In this document: positions 52,633-63,287 of the stretch, piece by piece
How positions within the stretch are numbered: the stretch's first letter is position 1
How the letters are laid out: every line of letters begins with the position of its first letter
Assembly (NCBI RefSeq): GCF_039543225.1
Contig: NZ_BAABJI010000002.1
Span: forward strand, 372,001-436,000
Direction of reading: 5' to 3'
Source of the DNA: Mucilaginibacter defluvii
GTDB taxonomy: Bacteria; Bacteroidota; Bacteroidia; Sphingobacteriales; Sphingobacteriaceae
DNA: 64,000 nt
Translations under genes and position numbers: made by a program
Notes under the pieces: generated by a model
What the model was told of the DNA's origin: nothing
Seen by the model: the letters and a program-made list of their open reading frames with translations, nothing else
The model's database searches: none

Positions 52633-55215
52633 ATGCCCGCATCGTTAAAACTAAGCCAAAGAGAAGCAACTTTTAACAACGAAGTTGTTGCCCGCTTTGA
52701 GTTATATAACAGTTTGTTTCAAACACTTCCGTTCTATCAGGTGAAGGAGATAGGCATATTACTGCCTTTTTTTACAGCTCATTGCGAACAGGGAGTTAAC
52801 GCGGGCCTTTCGCCCGAGGAAATCATTTCGTCATTCTTCAGCAAGCATGTGCCCGACATTGACCAGCGGGAACAGATTAACCGCATGTTCCGTTTATTGC
52901 AGTACATAGAGCGCCAGGTAGTACTGTTTGATGCCATTGAGGATTCATCTTTCGGTAAAATAGGTCGTGCTGCTGACGCGGGTACCTTACAAAGCCTGTT
53001 GCAGCAAGCCAACATCAGCGATCAGGCACGTAAAGATATCAGCGATAAGCTGAATGATATGTCGTTACGGTTAGTGCTCACCGCTCACCCTACGCAATTT
53101 TACCCGGGTACGGTACTCGGCATCATGACGGATTTGATTGATGCACTGAAGCATAATGATATTAACAGTATTGACGAATTGTTGCAGCAATTAGGTAAAA
53201 CGCCATTCTTCAACAAAACATCGCCAACGCCGGTTGATGAGGCCATAAGCCTGATATGGTTTATGGAGAACATATTCTATCATGCCCTATCTGGTATACA
53301 AACTACAATTGAAGAGGAGTTTGATGTTAATGTAGATTCAAAACGGCAGATACTGGAGCTTGGTTTTTGGCCGGGTGGCGACAGGGACGGAAACCCTAAC
53401 GTCAATACCGATACCACGCGCTCCGTTATGCGTATTTTAAGGCAGGTATTGTTCAGGTGCTACTATCGCGATTTTAAAGTATTAAAACGCCGTATTACCT
53501 TCCGTGGTTTTGGTAAAACGCTTGAGGAACTGGAAAAACTGCTCTATCAAAATGCTTTTAACCCGCAACGCGATCCGCATGATGTGCAGGATGAATTGCT
53601 TAATATGCTGGGCAGCATCCGCGAAACGTTAATTAATGATCACGATAGCCTTTTTCTGGATATTGTAGATGATATGATACGCAAAGTGCGCCTGTTTGGG
53701 TGCTACTTTGCTACACTTGATATAAGGCAGGACAGCCGCGTGCTGCGCAGCGTATTTAAATATGGCAGCGAGCGCATTGCTGAAACCGGAATAAAACCGG
53801 ACTACTTCGAGCTGGACGAAGCCAAAAAGCTGAAAAACATTAAGTTTAACGAGGCTGATTTTATTTGTCCGGATGATGCTGATGACCTGACTAAAGATAC
53901 GCTGAACACCATTCGCCTGGTTAAGAAGATACAACACAACAACGGCGAAAAAGCTTGCCAGCGTTTTATTATCAGTAATTGCCAGCAGGCTTCGGACATC
54001 TTACAGCTTATAGATCTGTTTTTATGGAGCGGTTGGGAAAAAGACAATTTAGCTGTTGATTTTGTTCCGCTGTTTGAAACGGTTAATGACCTGAAACATG
54101 CCGCCGGTGTGATGGAGAAACTATACACCCATCCGTTTTACAAAGAACATTTAAAACAGCGCGGTAGCGCACAAACCATCATGCTTGGTTTTTCTGACAG
54201 TACCAAAGATGGCGGCTACCTGATGGCCAACTGGTCGATATACAAAGCTAAGGTGGAGTTAACAGCTATGGCGAATAAGTATGGCATCGATCTGTCGTTT
54301 TTTGATGGCAGGGGCGGTCCGCCGGCACGTGGCGGCGGTAAAACGCACCGTTTCTACTCTTCAATGGGGCAGGAAATCGCTAACAAGCACATCCAGTTAA
54401 CCATACAGGGGCAAACGGTTAGTTCACAATACGGCTCGGTTGAAACCGCTCGGTTCAACATGGAGCAATTGATACACGCGGGCATCGTATCGGCATTGCA
54501 TCCAAACCAGCACGATTTGCTCGATAGCCGTCATAAATCATTGATCAACGAGATGGCCGAAGAAAGCTATAAACTGTTTATGGATTTGCGCGAGCATCCG
54601 TTATTTACGGATTACCTGGAGAAATTCAGTCCTATAAAATTGCTCTCTCTGGTGAATATAAGCAGCCGTCCAACCAAGCGTAATTCTGATTCTAAATTAA
54701 GGCTGGAAGATTTGCGCGCCATCAGTTTTGTTACTTCATGGAGCCAGTTAAAGCAGAACATACCAGGCTTTTACGGAGTAGGCACCGCGCTAAAAAAAAT
54801 GAAAGAGAGCGGTAATTGGGATGAAATTAAGGAACTATACCGTGGGTCTGGCTTTTTCCGTACCATGCTTGATAATTGCATGATGTCTATGTCGAAATCA
54901 GATTTCAGGGTGACGGCATATTTGGAAAAGGACGATAGGTTTGGCGCGTTTTGGTCAATGCTTAAAAACGAATATGAATTAACCAAGGCGATGCTGCTTG
55001 AGCTTACCGAAGCTAATGTATTGATGGTTGATTACCCGGTAGAGCGCCGTTCAATAGCTATCCGCGAAAAGATTGTGTTGCCTTTGGTAATTATACAACA
55101 CTACGCTTTGGGCCTGTTACGTGACAATAACGACAGCGAACTGACCGACGTTTATAACAAGCTGGCTATTCGCACCGTATATGGCATCGTTAATGCCGGG
55201 CGTAACCTGGCATAG
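52633..55215 (+). CDS. ppc: Phosphoenolpyruvate carboxylase
   Basis: 860 residues from ATG 52633 (MPASLKLSQREATF). The catalytic motifs are visible: LTAHPTQFYPGT with the essential histidine, GFWPGGDRDGNPNV, GFSDSTKDGGYLMANW, FFDGRGGPPARGGGKTH and QGQTVSSQYGSVE. It carboxylates PEP to oxaloacetate and refills the TCA cycle. The usual HPTE is HPTQ here. The gene is divergent from the FUSC gene across about 185 bp. A longer frame starting at 52603 adds ten residues and is not preferred. Confidence 0.93.
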   Translation: MPASLKLSQREATFNNEVVARFELYNSLFQTLPFYQVKEIGILLPFFTAHCEQGVNAGLSPEEIISSFFSKHVPDIDQREQINRMFRLLQYIERQVVLFDAIEDSSFGKIGRAADAGTLQSLLQQANISDQARKDISDKLNDMSLRLVLTAHPTQFYPGTVLGIMTDLIDALKHNDINSIDELLQQLGKTPFFNKTSPTPVDEAISLIWFMENIFYHALSGIQTTIEEEFDVNVDSKRQILELGFWPGGDRDGNPNVNTDTTRSVMRILRQVLFRCYYRDFKVLKRRITFRGFGKTLEELEKLLYQNAFNPQRDPHDVQDELLNMLGSIRETLINDHDSLFLDIVDDMIRKVRLFGCYFATLDIRQDSRVLRSVFKYGSERIAETGIKPDYFELDEAKKLKNIKFNEADFICPDDADDLTKDTLNTIRLVKKIQHNNGEKACQRFIISNCQQASDILQLIDLFLWSGWEKDNLAVDFVPLFETVNDLKHAAGVMEKLYTHPFYKEHLKQRGSAQTIMLGFSDSTKDGGYLMANWSIYKAKVELTAMANKYGIDLSFFDGRGGPPARGGGKTHRFYSSMGQEIANKHIQLTIQGQTVSSQYGSVETARFNMEQLIHAGIVSALHPNQHDLLDSRHKSLINEMAEESYKLFMDLREHPLFTDYLEKFSPIKLLSLVNISSRPTKRNSDSKLRLEDLRAISFVTSWSQLKQNIPGFYGVGTALKKMKESGNWDEIKELYRGSGFFRTMLDNCMMSMSKSDFRVTAYLEKDDRFGAFWSMLKNEYELTKAMLLELTEANVLMVDYPVERRSIAIREKIVLPLVIIQHYALGLLRDNNDSELTDVYNKLAIRTVYGIVNAGRNLA

Positions 55216-55295
55216 CAGGCGCTGATATATTTTTCGATTTTGTAAACCGATGTAATGCACAATTGTTACTTACTTACAATTATAAGTACAGCAGC

Positions 55296-55826
55296 ATGAG
55301 GCAAGTACACTACATCGGTTTATTTATTATATTAATTATTGCACAAGCCTGTAACGATAAACGCAAGGCTAAAAACTATAACCACCAGGTTAGCGTTGAT
55401 GGAGACGCTTTAGTGTTTATACGCAAAGCCGCAGAATCGGGCATAGCCGAAGTAGAGGCGTCGTCAATTGCCCGGCAAACTTCTAAAAATCCTAAAGTTG
55501 TACAATTTGCAACGATGATTGCAGATCAGCACAGCCGGATAAATGACGAATTGAAGAGTTTGCAAAGCCGTAACCTGATATCCAGTGATGATACCATCAG
55601 CATGGAAAAGCAGCAGGAGATAGCGGCTATCGCCAAAAAAAGCGGCGTTGAGTTCGATCGCGATTATGTGTCGATGATGGTGAAAGACCATGAGGAAGCA
55701 GTTACCTTATTCAATTCAGGTGCCACCATACGTACAGCTTCGGTTAACAAATTCGCCAATAAATTCCTTCCTGAAATTAAAGCACATCTGGATTCGGCCA
55801 AACAAATCCTTGCCGGCTTAAAATAG
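55296..55826 (+). CDS. DUF4142 lipoprotein
   Basis: 176 residues from ATG 55296 (MRQVHYIGLFIILIIAQACN; lipobox AQAC). The rest is the four-helix, ferritin-like DUF4142 domain: DALVFIRKAAESGIAEVEAS, VVQFATMIADQHSRINDELK, VSMMVKDHEEAVTLFNS. These are exported, probably periplasmic or outer-membrane-anchored proteins whose function is not established; an envelope stress role is a common guess. A TTG 33 bases upstream would lengthen the N-terminus without reason. Confidence 0.88.
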   Translation: MRQVHYIGLFIILIIAQACNDKRKAKNYNHQVSVDGDALVFIRKAAESGIAEVEASSIARQTSKNPKVVQFATMIADQHSRINDELKSLQSRNLISSDDTISMEKQQEIAAIAKKSGVEFDRDYVSMMVKDHEEAVTLFNSGATIRTASVNKFANKFLPEIKAHLDSAKQILAGLK

Positions 55827-56011
55827 ATTGTTTTTCAGATAATCCTTGGCCGCTGTTTGTAATGAAGACAGTGGCCATTTTACATTTGTTGATATTCTGT
55901 CTCCGGCCGCTTGTTTTTTTATCTGGTTTGTTTAGTTGCGGATGGGTAATACTGTTGTGGTGTACGATAATTTGTGTGCTAAATAAAATATCTTAGCGAT
56001 TACATTATACC

Positions 56012-56563
56012 ATGGAAACTGAACTACAAAAAATGCTCGATGGCGAGCTTTATGTAGCTGCTGATGAGCAGTTAACACAGATGCGCTTAAACGCCCGGAC
56101 GCTGATCCATCAGTATAACCAAATGATAGCTGCAACCACTGAAGAAAAAAACGTGGTATTGAAACAGCTTATAGGCAAATGTTCAACTATTGACATACAG
56201 CCGCCTTTTTTTTGTGATTACGGCGTTAATATTATTGCAGGTGAAAACCTATTCATGAACTTTAACTGTGTCGTATTGGATTGCGCTTTGGTTACCATTG
56301 GCAACAATGTGCAATTTGGCCCTAATGTTCAAATATATACTGCCACCCATCCGTTAATAGCGTCGGAACGCATTAAGGGGCCGGAACTGGCAAAGCCTAT
56401 TACCATCGGAGATAACGTCTGGATCGGCGGTGGGGCTATTATCTGTCCTGGGGTGAATATAGGTGAAAATACCACGATAGGCTCAGGTGCAGTAGTTACT
56501 AAAGATGTACCTGCCAATGTTTTTGCGGCGGGCAACCCATGCCGTGTTATCAAAAACCTTTAA
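56012..56563 (+). CDS. maa: Sugar O-acetyltransferase (maltose/galactoside acetyltransferase family)
   Basis: 183 residues, left-handed beta-helix of hexapeptide repeats. METELQKMLDGELYVAADEQ is the maltose acetyltransferase N-terminal domain. The repeats include ATHPLIASERIKGPELAKPI, with catalytic His in ATHP, and IGDNVWIGGGAIICPGVNIG. It transfers acetyl from acetyl-CoA to sugars, probably in overflow detoxification. The assignment between maa and the galactoside family lacA is not fully certain. It is 13 bp upstream of the SMP-30 gene, so cotranscription is likely. Confidence 0.88.
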   Translation: METELQKMLDGELYVAADEQLTQMRLNARTLIHQYNQMIAATTEEKNVVLKQLIGKCSTIDIQPPFFCDYGVNIIAGENLFMNFNCVVLDCALVTIGNNVQFGPNVQIYTATHPLIASERIKGPELAKPITIGDNVWIGGGAIICPGVNIGENTTIGSGAVVTKDVPANVFAAGNPCRVIKNL

Positions 56564-56576
56564 ATAAAATTTTTAT

Positions 56577-57470
56577 ATGATCAAACGTATTTATTTTATT
56601 ATCAGCTGCTTGACACTTTTAGGTGTATCAGCCGGTAAAGCACAGCAAAAGCCTTTGTATGATACTACACAAAAGCCTGTGTTAGTATCGCGCCAATTTG
56701 AATTTACTGAAGGCCCGGCAACCGATAAAAACGGCGATGTTTATTTCACCGATCAGCCGAATGATAAAATATGGAAGTACAGTGCCGATGGAAAGCTTAC
56801 CGTTTACATGGACAAAACAGGCCGGAGCAACGGCTTGTTCTTTGATAAAAAAGGCCGCTTGCTTGCCTGTGCCGACGAAAAGAATGAGCTATGGGCTATT
56901 GATAAAAAGGGCAACCATGAGGTCATCTTATCCAACTTTAACGGCAAGCGTTTTAATGGGCCAAATGATGGTTGGGTTGCACCTAATGGCGATATTTATT
57001 TTACTGACCCGTACTATCAGCGAAATTACTGGCAGCATACTTCATCTGAACTTGATGGCCAAAAATTATATCTGGTCAAAAAAGGAGCTAAGCAGGCCGT
57101 TATTGCAAACGATCAGTTTAAGCAACCCAACGGAATTGTAGGTACTACCGATGGCAAGTTTTTGTATGTAGCTGATATTGGTGATAACAAAACGTACCGG
57201 TTTAATATTGAAAAGGACGGCACGCTCACTAACCGCGTTCTGCTAATTAAACAAGGATCAGACGGGATGACGCTTGACGATCAGGGAAATATCTATTTAA
57301 CCGGTAAAGGCGTCACTGCTTATAATCCGCAAGGGGAGAAGTTATTTAATATCCCGATTCCAGAGCAATGGACTGGTAACGTTTGTTTCGCAGGTAAAAA
57401 TCGTGATGTGTTGTTCATTACCGCCTCCAAAGGAATTTACACCCTGAAAATGAATGTAAAAGGCCAGTAA
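56577..57470 (+). CDS. SMP-30/gluconolactonase/LRE-like exported protein
   Basis: 297 residues with signal peptide (MIKRIYFIISCLTLLGVSAG, then KAQQ). A six-bladed beta-propeller with metal-site residues in FTEGPATDKNG (Glu), RFNGPNDGWV (Asn and Asp), and LYVADIGDNKTYRF (Asp). Each blade carries an NGD/DGK-type turn. Family members hydrolyse sugar lactones or related esters. Location next to a sugar acetyltransferase and a xylose locus fits a sugar acid role, such as xylonolactone (inference). Confidence 0.9.
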   Translation: MIKRIYFIISCLTLLGVSAGKAQQKPLYDTTQKPVLVSRQFEFTEGPATDKNGDVYFTDQPNDKIWKYSADGKLTVYMDKTGRSNGLFFDKKGRLLACADEKNELWAIDKKGNHEVILSNFNGKRFNGPNDGWVAPNGDIYFTDPYYQRNYWQHTSSELDGQKLYLVKKGAKQAVIANDQFKQPNGIVGTTDGKFLYVADIGDNKTYRFNIEKDGTLTNRVLLIKQGSDGMTLDDQGNIYLTGKGVTAYNPQGEKLFNIPIPEQWTGNVCFAGKNRDVLFITASKGIYTLKMNVKGQ

Positions 57471-57472
57471 CG

Positions 57473-58510
57473 TTATTTGTAGGATCGCCTTGAGGTTGAC
57501 GCACGGATGATAAGCTTAGGCTTAACGCTGATTGTGCGCGGTACAATAGGCGATTCTTTATTTTCCGACTCCTGGAAGTAAAGGTTAGCTATAGTTTTAC
57601 CCATATAATGGCTAAACTGGTCTATAGTAGTTATGGACGGGCTTGTTAGCTCTGTAAAAGGTTCGTTAGAGTAACCTAAAATACCCAATTCAGAAGGCAC
57701 TTTGATACCCATTGATGTTGCTACTTCTAAAACACCCAGCGCTGAAAAGTCCGACGTGGAGGCAAATATGGCGTCAGGCGGCTTTGGCAGGTTTAATAAC
57801 TTACGGGTCGCGTCGGCGCCTAATTCCTTCGTCCAAGCGTTCTCAATAATTAATTCATTAATTATAGGCAGATTATGAAGCTTTAGCGCTTCCAAATAAC
57901 CTTGCTTACGTTGACGAAATATATCCAGATTTTGAGGCCCTTCAAGCAAGGCTATACGTTTATAACCTTGTTCAATCATGTGTGTTATACCTTCCAGCGA
58001 AGCCTGATGATTATCGTTAAGCACCTTTAAGGTCTCCAGATCGTCGGCAACGCGGTCGAACTGTATTAACTTAATGCCATGGTCAATTACATTCTGCAGA
58101 TGCGAATAATCGCTACCTTCGGCGGCCACTGAAATAACGATACAATCAACATGCTGATTGATTAAAGCGTTAACTGATTTTACTTCTTTTTCGTGCGATT
58201 CGTTAGATTGGCAGATAATCAGGTTATAATCCTTACTGTAGGTAGTTTCCTCAATACCAGCTATCACATTTGAAAATATATTTTGGTTAATACGTGGCAC
58301 CACGATACCAATTGTTTTTGATTCGCCCTTACGCAGGTTTGAAGCCAGTATGTTGCGCTTGTAATTTAACTCCGCCGCCGTTTTTAATACCAGTTTCTTA
58401 GTTTCCTCATTTACATGGCTGCTGTTATTAAGTGCACGCGATACCGATGAGGCGGTGATATTGAGTTTTTCAGCTATATCGTAAATGGTAGTTCTCTTTT
58501 TGGCTTTCAT
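57473..58510 (-). CDS. xylR: LacI-family transcriptional regulator, probable xylose regulator XylR
   Basis: 345 residues. The N-terminal HTH is KRTTIYDIAEKLNITASSVS, followed by a hinge helix NYKRNILASNLRKG. The periplasmic-binding-like effector domain has VVPRINQNIFSNVIAGIEET and SVKPKLIIRAST at the end. LacI regulators usually repress until a sugar binds. It is divergent from xylB-xylA with a 14-bp palindrome in between, so it probably controls both. The symbol xylR is inferred from context and not from a signature. Confidence 0.83.
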   Translation of the reverse strand: MKAKKRTTIYDIAEKLNITASSVSRALNNSSHVNEETKKLVLKTAAELNYKRNILASNLRKGESKTIGIVVPRINQNIFSNVIAGIEETTYSKDYNLIICQSNESHEKEVKSVNALINQHVDCIVISVAAEGSDYSHLQNVIDHGIKLIQFDRVADDLETLKVLNDNHQASLEGITHMIEQGYKRIALLEGPQNLDIFRQRKQGYLEALKLHNLPIINELIIENAWTKELGADATRKLLNLPKPPDAIFASTSDFSALGVLEVATSMGIKVPSELGILGYSNEPFTELTSPSITTIDQFSHYMGKTIANLYFQESENKESPIVPRTISVKPKLIIRASTSRRSYK

Positions 58511-58540
58511 GGTTGGTTAAAAGTAAATAATAATTTTTTG

Positions 58541-58554
58541 TGCAATCGATTGCA
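58541..58554. promoter_or_regulatory. Palindromic LacI-type operator in the xyl divergent region
   Basis: TGCAATCGATTGCA is a perfect 14-bp palindrome with the central CG typical of LacI-family operators. Flanks TTTTTTGT and TTTACAAAAA extend it imperfectly. It lies 30 bp from the regulator start and 73 bp before the xylB start. Confidence 0.75.
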
Positions 58555-58627
58555 TTTACAAAAAAATCATTTAAATTCGTTGTCAGATAATGCTCAATCC
58601 ACAACCAATATTAAATCAGGTTATACT

Positions 58628-60118
58628 ATGTTGCTGTTAGGTATCGATATAGGTACATCATCTATAAAAGTTTGTATCGTTAATGCGGATAATCAGCAGG
58701 TTGTAGTGGCGGCCCAATATCCGGACGTGGAGTCACCCATTAAATCGCTGCAACCCGGCTGGGCCGAACAGGATCCGGCGATGTGGTGGGAACATGTAAA
58801 GCTGGCATTGGCTAAATGCCAGGCAAGCGGCAAGTACGATGCTAAACAGATTGCCGCTATAGGGATAGCTTACCAGATGCACGGTTTGGTATTGGTGGAT
58901 AAGCAACAGAATGTATTGCGAGACAGTATTATATGGTGCGATAGCCGAGCCGTGAAAATAGGCGAGGACGCGTTTGATGCGATAGGCGGCGATACCTGTT
59001 TAAGCAATCTGCTTAACTCGCCCGGTAACTTTACAGCGTCTAAACTGGCATGGGTAAAGCAAAATGAACCGCAAATTTATGCCAAGATTGATAAAGTTAT
59101 GCTTCCGGGTGACTACATAGGCATGAAGCTGACCGGCGAAATAACTACATCTGTATCGGCATTGTCAGAGGGTATTTTCTGGGATTTTAAGAATGAACAG
59201 ATATCTGAAGACATCAAAAAATACTTTGGTTTTGGTGAGGATTTGTTCCCGCCGGTACACCCGGTATTTTCTTCGCACGGTATTGTATCCGAGAATATAG
59301 CAAACGAACTGGGCATACCTGCTGGTATACCTGTAGCCTATAAATCCGGAGATCAGCCAAATAACGCTTTGTCGTTAAATGTGCTTAACCCCGGCGAGGT
59401 GGCTGCAACCGCAGGTACTTCGGGTGTAATTTATGGGGTTACAGATAGTTTGGAGTATGATAGCCAATCCCGGGTAAACGCCTTTGCGCATGTAAATTAC
59501 ACGCACGATTTAAAGCGTGTTGGCATACTGTTGTGCATCAACGGTACCGGCAGCATGTATAGCTGGGCTAAAAAAATGTTTGGCCAAACATTGACCTATC
59601 CAGAAATGAATAGCGAGGCCGAACAAATTGCTGAAGGTAGCGATGGCCTTTTGATACTGCCTTTTGGTAATGGCGCTGAACGTATGCTGAACAATCAACT
59701 GGTAGGTGCGCAATTCAGTGATATCGATCTGAATATCCACACGCGCGGCCATGTTTTCAGAGCCGTGCAGGAGGGAATCGCGTGTTCTTTCCGTTACGGA
59801 TTGGATATCATGCGGAGCAACGGTATGAACCCTTCGGTTATCCGCGCGGGTAAAAACAATCTGTTTTTAAGCGATCTTTTCACGCAAACGTTTGTAAACG
59901 TTACAGGCGTACCTGTTGAACTGTACAGTAATGACGGCAGCGCAGGCGCTGCTTTGGGTGCAGGTATCGGTGCCGGAGTTTTCAATTCACCAATGGAGGC
60001 ATTTAAAGATATGCAGCTGTTAAAACGAATTGAACCGGAGGCAACACATAAAATGAACGATATCTACGAAAACTGGAAGCAGTTGTTAAACAAGTATTTA
60101 ACTATCAATATTAAATAA
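58628..60118 (+). CDS. xylB: Xylulokinase
   Basis: 496 residues from ATG 58628 ([20 protein letters not shown]), a FGGY-family kinase: N-terminal ATP-type phosphate motif [19 protein letters not shown], and C-terminal [18 protein letters not shown] plus [18 protein letters not shown]. It phosphorylates D-xylulose to D-xylulose 5-phosphate. The gene order xylB-xylA with a divergent regulator supports it. An upstream in-frame GTG at 58538 would place the operator palindrome inside the gene and is rejected. Confidence 0.93.
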   Translation: MLLLGIDIGTSSIKVCIVNADNQQVVVAAQYPDVESPIKSLQPGWAEQDPAMWWEHVKLALAKCQASGKYDAKQIAAIGIAYQMHGLVLVDKQQNVLRDSIIWCDSRAVKIGEDAFDAIGGDTCLSNLLNSPGNFTASKLAWVKQNEPQIYAKIDKVMLPGDYIGMKLTGEITTSVSALSEGIFWDFKNEQISEDIKKYFGFGEDLFPPVHPVFSSHGIVSENIANELGIPAGIPVAYKSGDQPNNALSLNVLNPGEVAATAGTSGVIYGVTDSLEYDSQSRVNAFAHVNYTHDLKRVGILLCINGTGSMYSWAKKMFGQTLTYPEMNSEAEQIAEGSDGLLILPFGNGAERMLNNQLVGAQFSDIDLNIHTRGHVFRAVQEGIACSFRYGLDIMRSNGMNPSVIRAGKNNLFLSDLFTQTFVNVTGVPVELYSNDGSAGAALGAGIGAGVFNSPMEAFKDMQLLKRIEPEATHKMNDIYENWKQLLNKYLTINIK

Positions 60119-60144
60119 ACCATTTCAATAAACATATAGAACTT

Positions 60145-61473
60145 ATGGGCATAGTAACAGGAAACAAAGAGTTTTTTAAAGGTATTGGCCAGATAAAATT
60201 TGAAGGCCTTGAGTCGGATAATCCGTTAGCATTCAGGTGGTATGATGCCGGCCGTGTTGTTGCCGGTAAAACCATGGAAGAGCATTTACGCTTCGCTTGC
60301 GCGTATTGGCATTCGTTCTGCGGTAATGGTGGCGATCCGTTTGGCGGCGCTACTCATAATTTTGCCTGGGATGAAAAAGTTGACGCCGTTGAGCGCGCTA
60401 AGGACAAAATGGATGCCGCGTTCGAGTTCATCACTAAAATGAATTTGCCTTACTATTGTTTCCATGATGTTGATGTTGTTGATTATACCAATGATGTAAA
60501 CGAAAACGACCGTCGCTTACAGACTCTGGTTGATTATGCTAAACAAAAGCAGGCTGAAAGCGGTGTAAAATTGCTTTGGGGTACTGCTAACCTGTTTAGC
60601 CATAAAAGATATATGAACGGTGCGTCAACCAACCCTGACTTTCATGTATTGGCGCACGCTGGTGCACAGGTAAAGGCAGCAATTGATGCTACCATAGCTT
60701 TAGGTGGCGAGAACTACGTTTTTTGGGGTGGCCGCGAAGGTTATATGACCTTGCTGAATACCGACATGAAACGCGAGCAGGAGCATTTTGCGCGCTTTTT
60801 ACATACTGCTAAAGATTATGCCCGCAAGCAAGGTTTTAAAGGTACTTTCTTTATCGAACCAAAACCATGTGAGCCAACCAAGCATCAGTATGATTATGAC
60901 GCGGCAACGGTATTGGGCTTTCTGCAAAAATATGACCTGCTGAACGACTTTAAGCTGAACCTTGAGGTTAACCACGCTACCCTTGCCGGCCATACATTCC
61001 AGCATGAATTGCAGGTTGCTGTTGATGCAGGGTTATTGGGCTCAATAGATGCAAATCGCGGCGATTACCAGAATGGCTGGGATACCGACCAATTCCCGAA
61101 CGACATCAACGAGCTTACTGAAGCTATGCTGATCATTCTTGAAGGTGGTGGTTTCCAGGGCGGTGGTATTAACTTTGACGCCAAAATACGCCGTAACTCA
61201 ACTGATCCGGCTGATCTGTTCTACGCTCACGTGGGTGGTATGGATATATTCGCCCGTGCGTTAATTACAGCTGATAACATTTTGCAAAAATCGGATTACA
61301 AAAAAATCCGTGAGGAACGTTATGCATCTTTTGACAATGGTAAAGGCCAAGAGTATGAAGCCGGAAAGTTATCGTTAGAAGATTTGCGCCAGTTTGCTGT
61401 AGAAAACGGTGAACCTGCGGTTATAAGCGGAAAACAGGAATACCTGGAAAATTTGATAAACCGCTATATCTAA
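60145..61473 (+). CDS. xylA: Xylose isomerase
   Basis: 442 residues, a class II-type xylose isomerase (440 residues is usual). Active-site features are [12 protein letters not shown] (catalytic His and Asp), [35 protein letters not shown] (metal-binding Glu and Lys), [12 protein letters not shown] and [20 protein letters not shown]. It converts D-xylose to D-xylulose. It is 26 bp downstream of xylB and probably in the same operon. No xylose transporter is seen in the window. A hairpin terminator follows, shared with convergent nuoD. Confidence 0.95.
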   Translation: MGIVTGNKEFFKGIGQIKFEGLESDNPLAFRWYDAGRVVAGKTMEEHLRFACAYWHSFCGNGGDPFGGATHNFAWDEKVDAVERAKDKMDAAFEFITKMNLPYYCFHDVDVVDYTNDVNENDRRLQTLVDYAKQKQAESGVKLLWGTANLFSHKRYMNGASTNPDFHVLAHAGAQVKAAIDATIALGGENYVFWGGREGYMTLLNTDMKREQEHFARFLHTAKDYARKQGFKGTFFIEPKPCEPTKHQYDYDAATVLGFLQKYDLLNDFKLNLEVNHATLAGHTFQHELQVAVDAGLLGSIDANRGDYQNGWDTDQFPNDINELTEAMLIILEGGGFQGGGINFDAKIRRNSTDPADLFYAHVGGMDIFARALITADNILQKSDYKKIREERYASFDNGKGQEYEAGKLSLEDLRQFAVENGEPAVISGKQEYLENLINRYI

Positions 61474-61498
61474 GAATTTTTTCTTGTGTGTTATAATT

Positions 61499-61532
61499 GT
61501 CCTGTGCAGCATTGTTGTACAGGACTTTTTTT
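61499..61532. terminator. Terminator between xylA and nuoD
   Basis: GTCCTGT-G-CA pairs with TTGTACAGGAC (61499 to 61525, one wobble), followed by a T run on the plus strand. It touches the nuoD stop at 61531. Confidence 0.82.
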
Positions 61533-62733
61533 ATCGGTCAACTTCGCCCAAAACAAAGTCGATAGAGCCGATAATGGCTATCAGATCGGCAATCATTACA
61601 TCTTTTGCAATTTCAGGCAATACTGAGAGATTATTGAAACTCGGCCCACGTGATTTAGCACGGAAAGGAATTTCCGATTTGCCATCGGCAATAAAATAAA
61701 AACCGAGTTCGCCTTTTGAGCCTTCACCTCGTATGTAGTAATCCTGCGCTTTTGGAGTGATCTTGCGTGGAAGCTTTGCACGCGGATCAAAATCCGGCGT
61801 GCGTTTTAGTTCTTTTTGTAAACGGTCAAGGCACTGCTCAACAATTTTTACTGATTCTGCAATTTCATCAACCCGCACTTTGTACCTGTCCCAGCAATCG
61901 CCAAGGGTACCCATTTCACCTTTGCCTACCGGTACATCAAAATCAAGTTCGGGGTATGCGGAGTAATTATCTATACGGCGAAGATCCCACTTTAAGCCTG
62001 ACCCGCGAAGCATTGGCCCGGAGCAACCGTAGTTAATCGCAACATCCATAGGCAATATGCCCACATTTGCCGTGCGGTCAATAAACACCTGATTGTCTGT
62101 AAGCAGTTGATTTAGTTCAACCATTTTAGGCTTGAAGTATTCAATAAACTCGCGGCAACGTTCTTCAAAACCTACAGGCAGGTCATAATACAGTCCGCCT
62201 ATCCATATGTAATTATATAACATGCGCGAGCCGGATACCCATTCCAGCAAACCCATAATATGTTCGCGATCGCGGAAACACCACAGAAAAGGAGTGAAGG
62301 CACCAATATCAATGCCATAAGTACCAATAGCTATCAAGTGCGAAGCGATACGGTTAAGCTCGCAAACTAAAACCCTGATATATTCAACACGTTTAGGTAT
62401 CTCTTTATCGATACCCAGCATTCGTTCGACGCCCATTACCCAAACATGGCTATTGTTCATAGACGCCAGGTAATCCATACGATCAGTAAAAGGGATAGTT
62501 TGCTGGTAGGTAAGGCTTTCAGCATGTTTTTCGAAACAACGGTGCAAGTAGCCTAAATGCGGAATAACTTCTTTAACTATCTCGCCGTCGGTTATCAGCT
62601 CAAGCCTTAAAACGCCGTGTGTTGACGGGTGTTGCGGCCCCATATTCAGCACCATATCCTCAACAGATGCGTTGGCGATCTTTTCGGTGTAGCGCTGAAG
62701 AGCTTCTTCGTATTTTGAATTTGTTGTTATCAA
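61531..62733 (-). CDS. nuoD: NADH-quinone oxidoreductase subunit D
   Basis: 400 residues, the 49-kDa subunit of respiratory complex I, related to hydrogenase large subunits. [19 protein letters not shown] is the family signature near the N-terminus. [20 protein letters not shown] and [20 protein letters not shown] follow. It ends FVLGEVDR. Subunit D forms part of the quinone site in the peripheral arm. It lies 56 bp downstream of nuoC, but the expected nuoE does not follow; the convergent xylA gene does. Confidence 0.95.
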   Translation of the reverse strand: MITTNSKYEEALQRYTEKIANASVEDMVLNMGPQHPSTHGVLRLELITDGEIVKEVIPHLGYLHRCFEKHAESLTYQQTIPFTDRMDYLASMNNSHVWVMGVERMLGIDKEIPKRVEYIRVLVCELNRIASHLIAIGTYGIDIGAFTPFLWCFRDREHIMGLLEWVSGSRMLYNYIWIGGLYYDLPVGFEERCREFIEYFKPKMVELNQLLTDNQVFIDRTANVGILPMDVAINYGCSGPMLRGSGLKWDLRRIDNYSAYPELDFDVPVGKGEMGTLGDCWDRYKVRVDEIAESVKIVEQCLDRLQKELKRTPDFDPRAKLPRKITPKAQDYYIRGEGSKGELGFYFIADGKSEIPFRAKSRGPSFNNLSVLPEIAKDVMIADLIAIIGSIDFVLGEVDR

Positions 62734-62762
62734 GATCGTGTAGATATCAAATTATGATACTC

Positions 62763-62791
62763 AATTTTCCCCTTTAGGGGTTAGGGGAATT
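62763..62791. repeat. Palindromic element between nuoC and nuoD
   Basis: AATTTTCCCCTTTAGGGGTTAGGGGAATT: CCCC pairs with GGGG across TTTA, and TTCCCC pairs with the second GGGG plus AA. It covers the nuoC stop codon side and resembles short intergenic palindromes seen in Sphingobacteriaceae genomes. Confidence 0.5.
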
Positions 62792-63287
62792 AATCTATCT
62801 TTATCCCCTTGTAATATTCTGCTGTCTTATAATCTTTTTGCAGCGGATAACCTTCCCAGTCATCGGGTAAAAGTATTCTCCTTAAGTCAGGATGCCCTTC
62901 AAAATAAATACCTAATAAATCATACGCCTCACGCTCGTGCCAGTCGGCGGTTCTGTAAACTGATGATACACTTTTAAAAGCAGGCAATTCATCGCTATTT
63001 CTATCGTGCTCAATAGTTATTTTAAGTGTGAGCTGTAAACGATAAGGAATTGATGCCAGATGATACACCACGCCAAAGCGACCGGAATCTACACCATAAT
63101 CAACGCCGCTCAGGCTCGAAAGAAAATCGAAATAAGTCTTCGGGTTATCGCGCAATTCGCGGCAAACGTCAACAATGCTATCGGGCTGGATTAATAACGC
63201 AGGCTGTAAGCCGGTACGTTCTTCACCCACAATAACAGTATCGCCAAATCTGGCAGCTAAAAGATGCTTTATTTCATCAAAGGTCAT
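62790..63287 (-). CDS. nuoC: NADH-quinone oxidoreductase subunit C
   Basis: 165 residues, the 30-kDa subunit of complex I. The signature is DWHEREAYDLLGIYFEGHPD, followed by RRILLPDDWEGYPLQKDY. It belongs to the peripheral arm and contacts NuoD. Its ATG overlaps the pdxH stop as ATGA, indicating translational coupling. nuoA and nuoB, usually directly upstream, are not between them in this window. Confidence 0.94.
   Translation of the reverse strand: MTFDEIKHLLAARFGDTVIVGEERTGLQPALLIQPDSIVDVCRELRDNPKTYFDFLSSLSGVDYGVDSGRFGVVYHLASIPYRLQLTLKITIEHDRNSDELPAFKSVSSVYRTADWHEREAYDLLGIYFEGHPDLRRILLPDDWEGYPLQKDYKTAEYYKGIKID

Noticed and set aside
58538..58627. Longer xylB start from GTG 58538
   Set aside because: It would place the operator palindrome inside the gene and add residues absent from xylulokinases.
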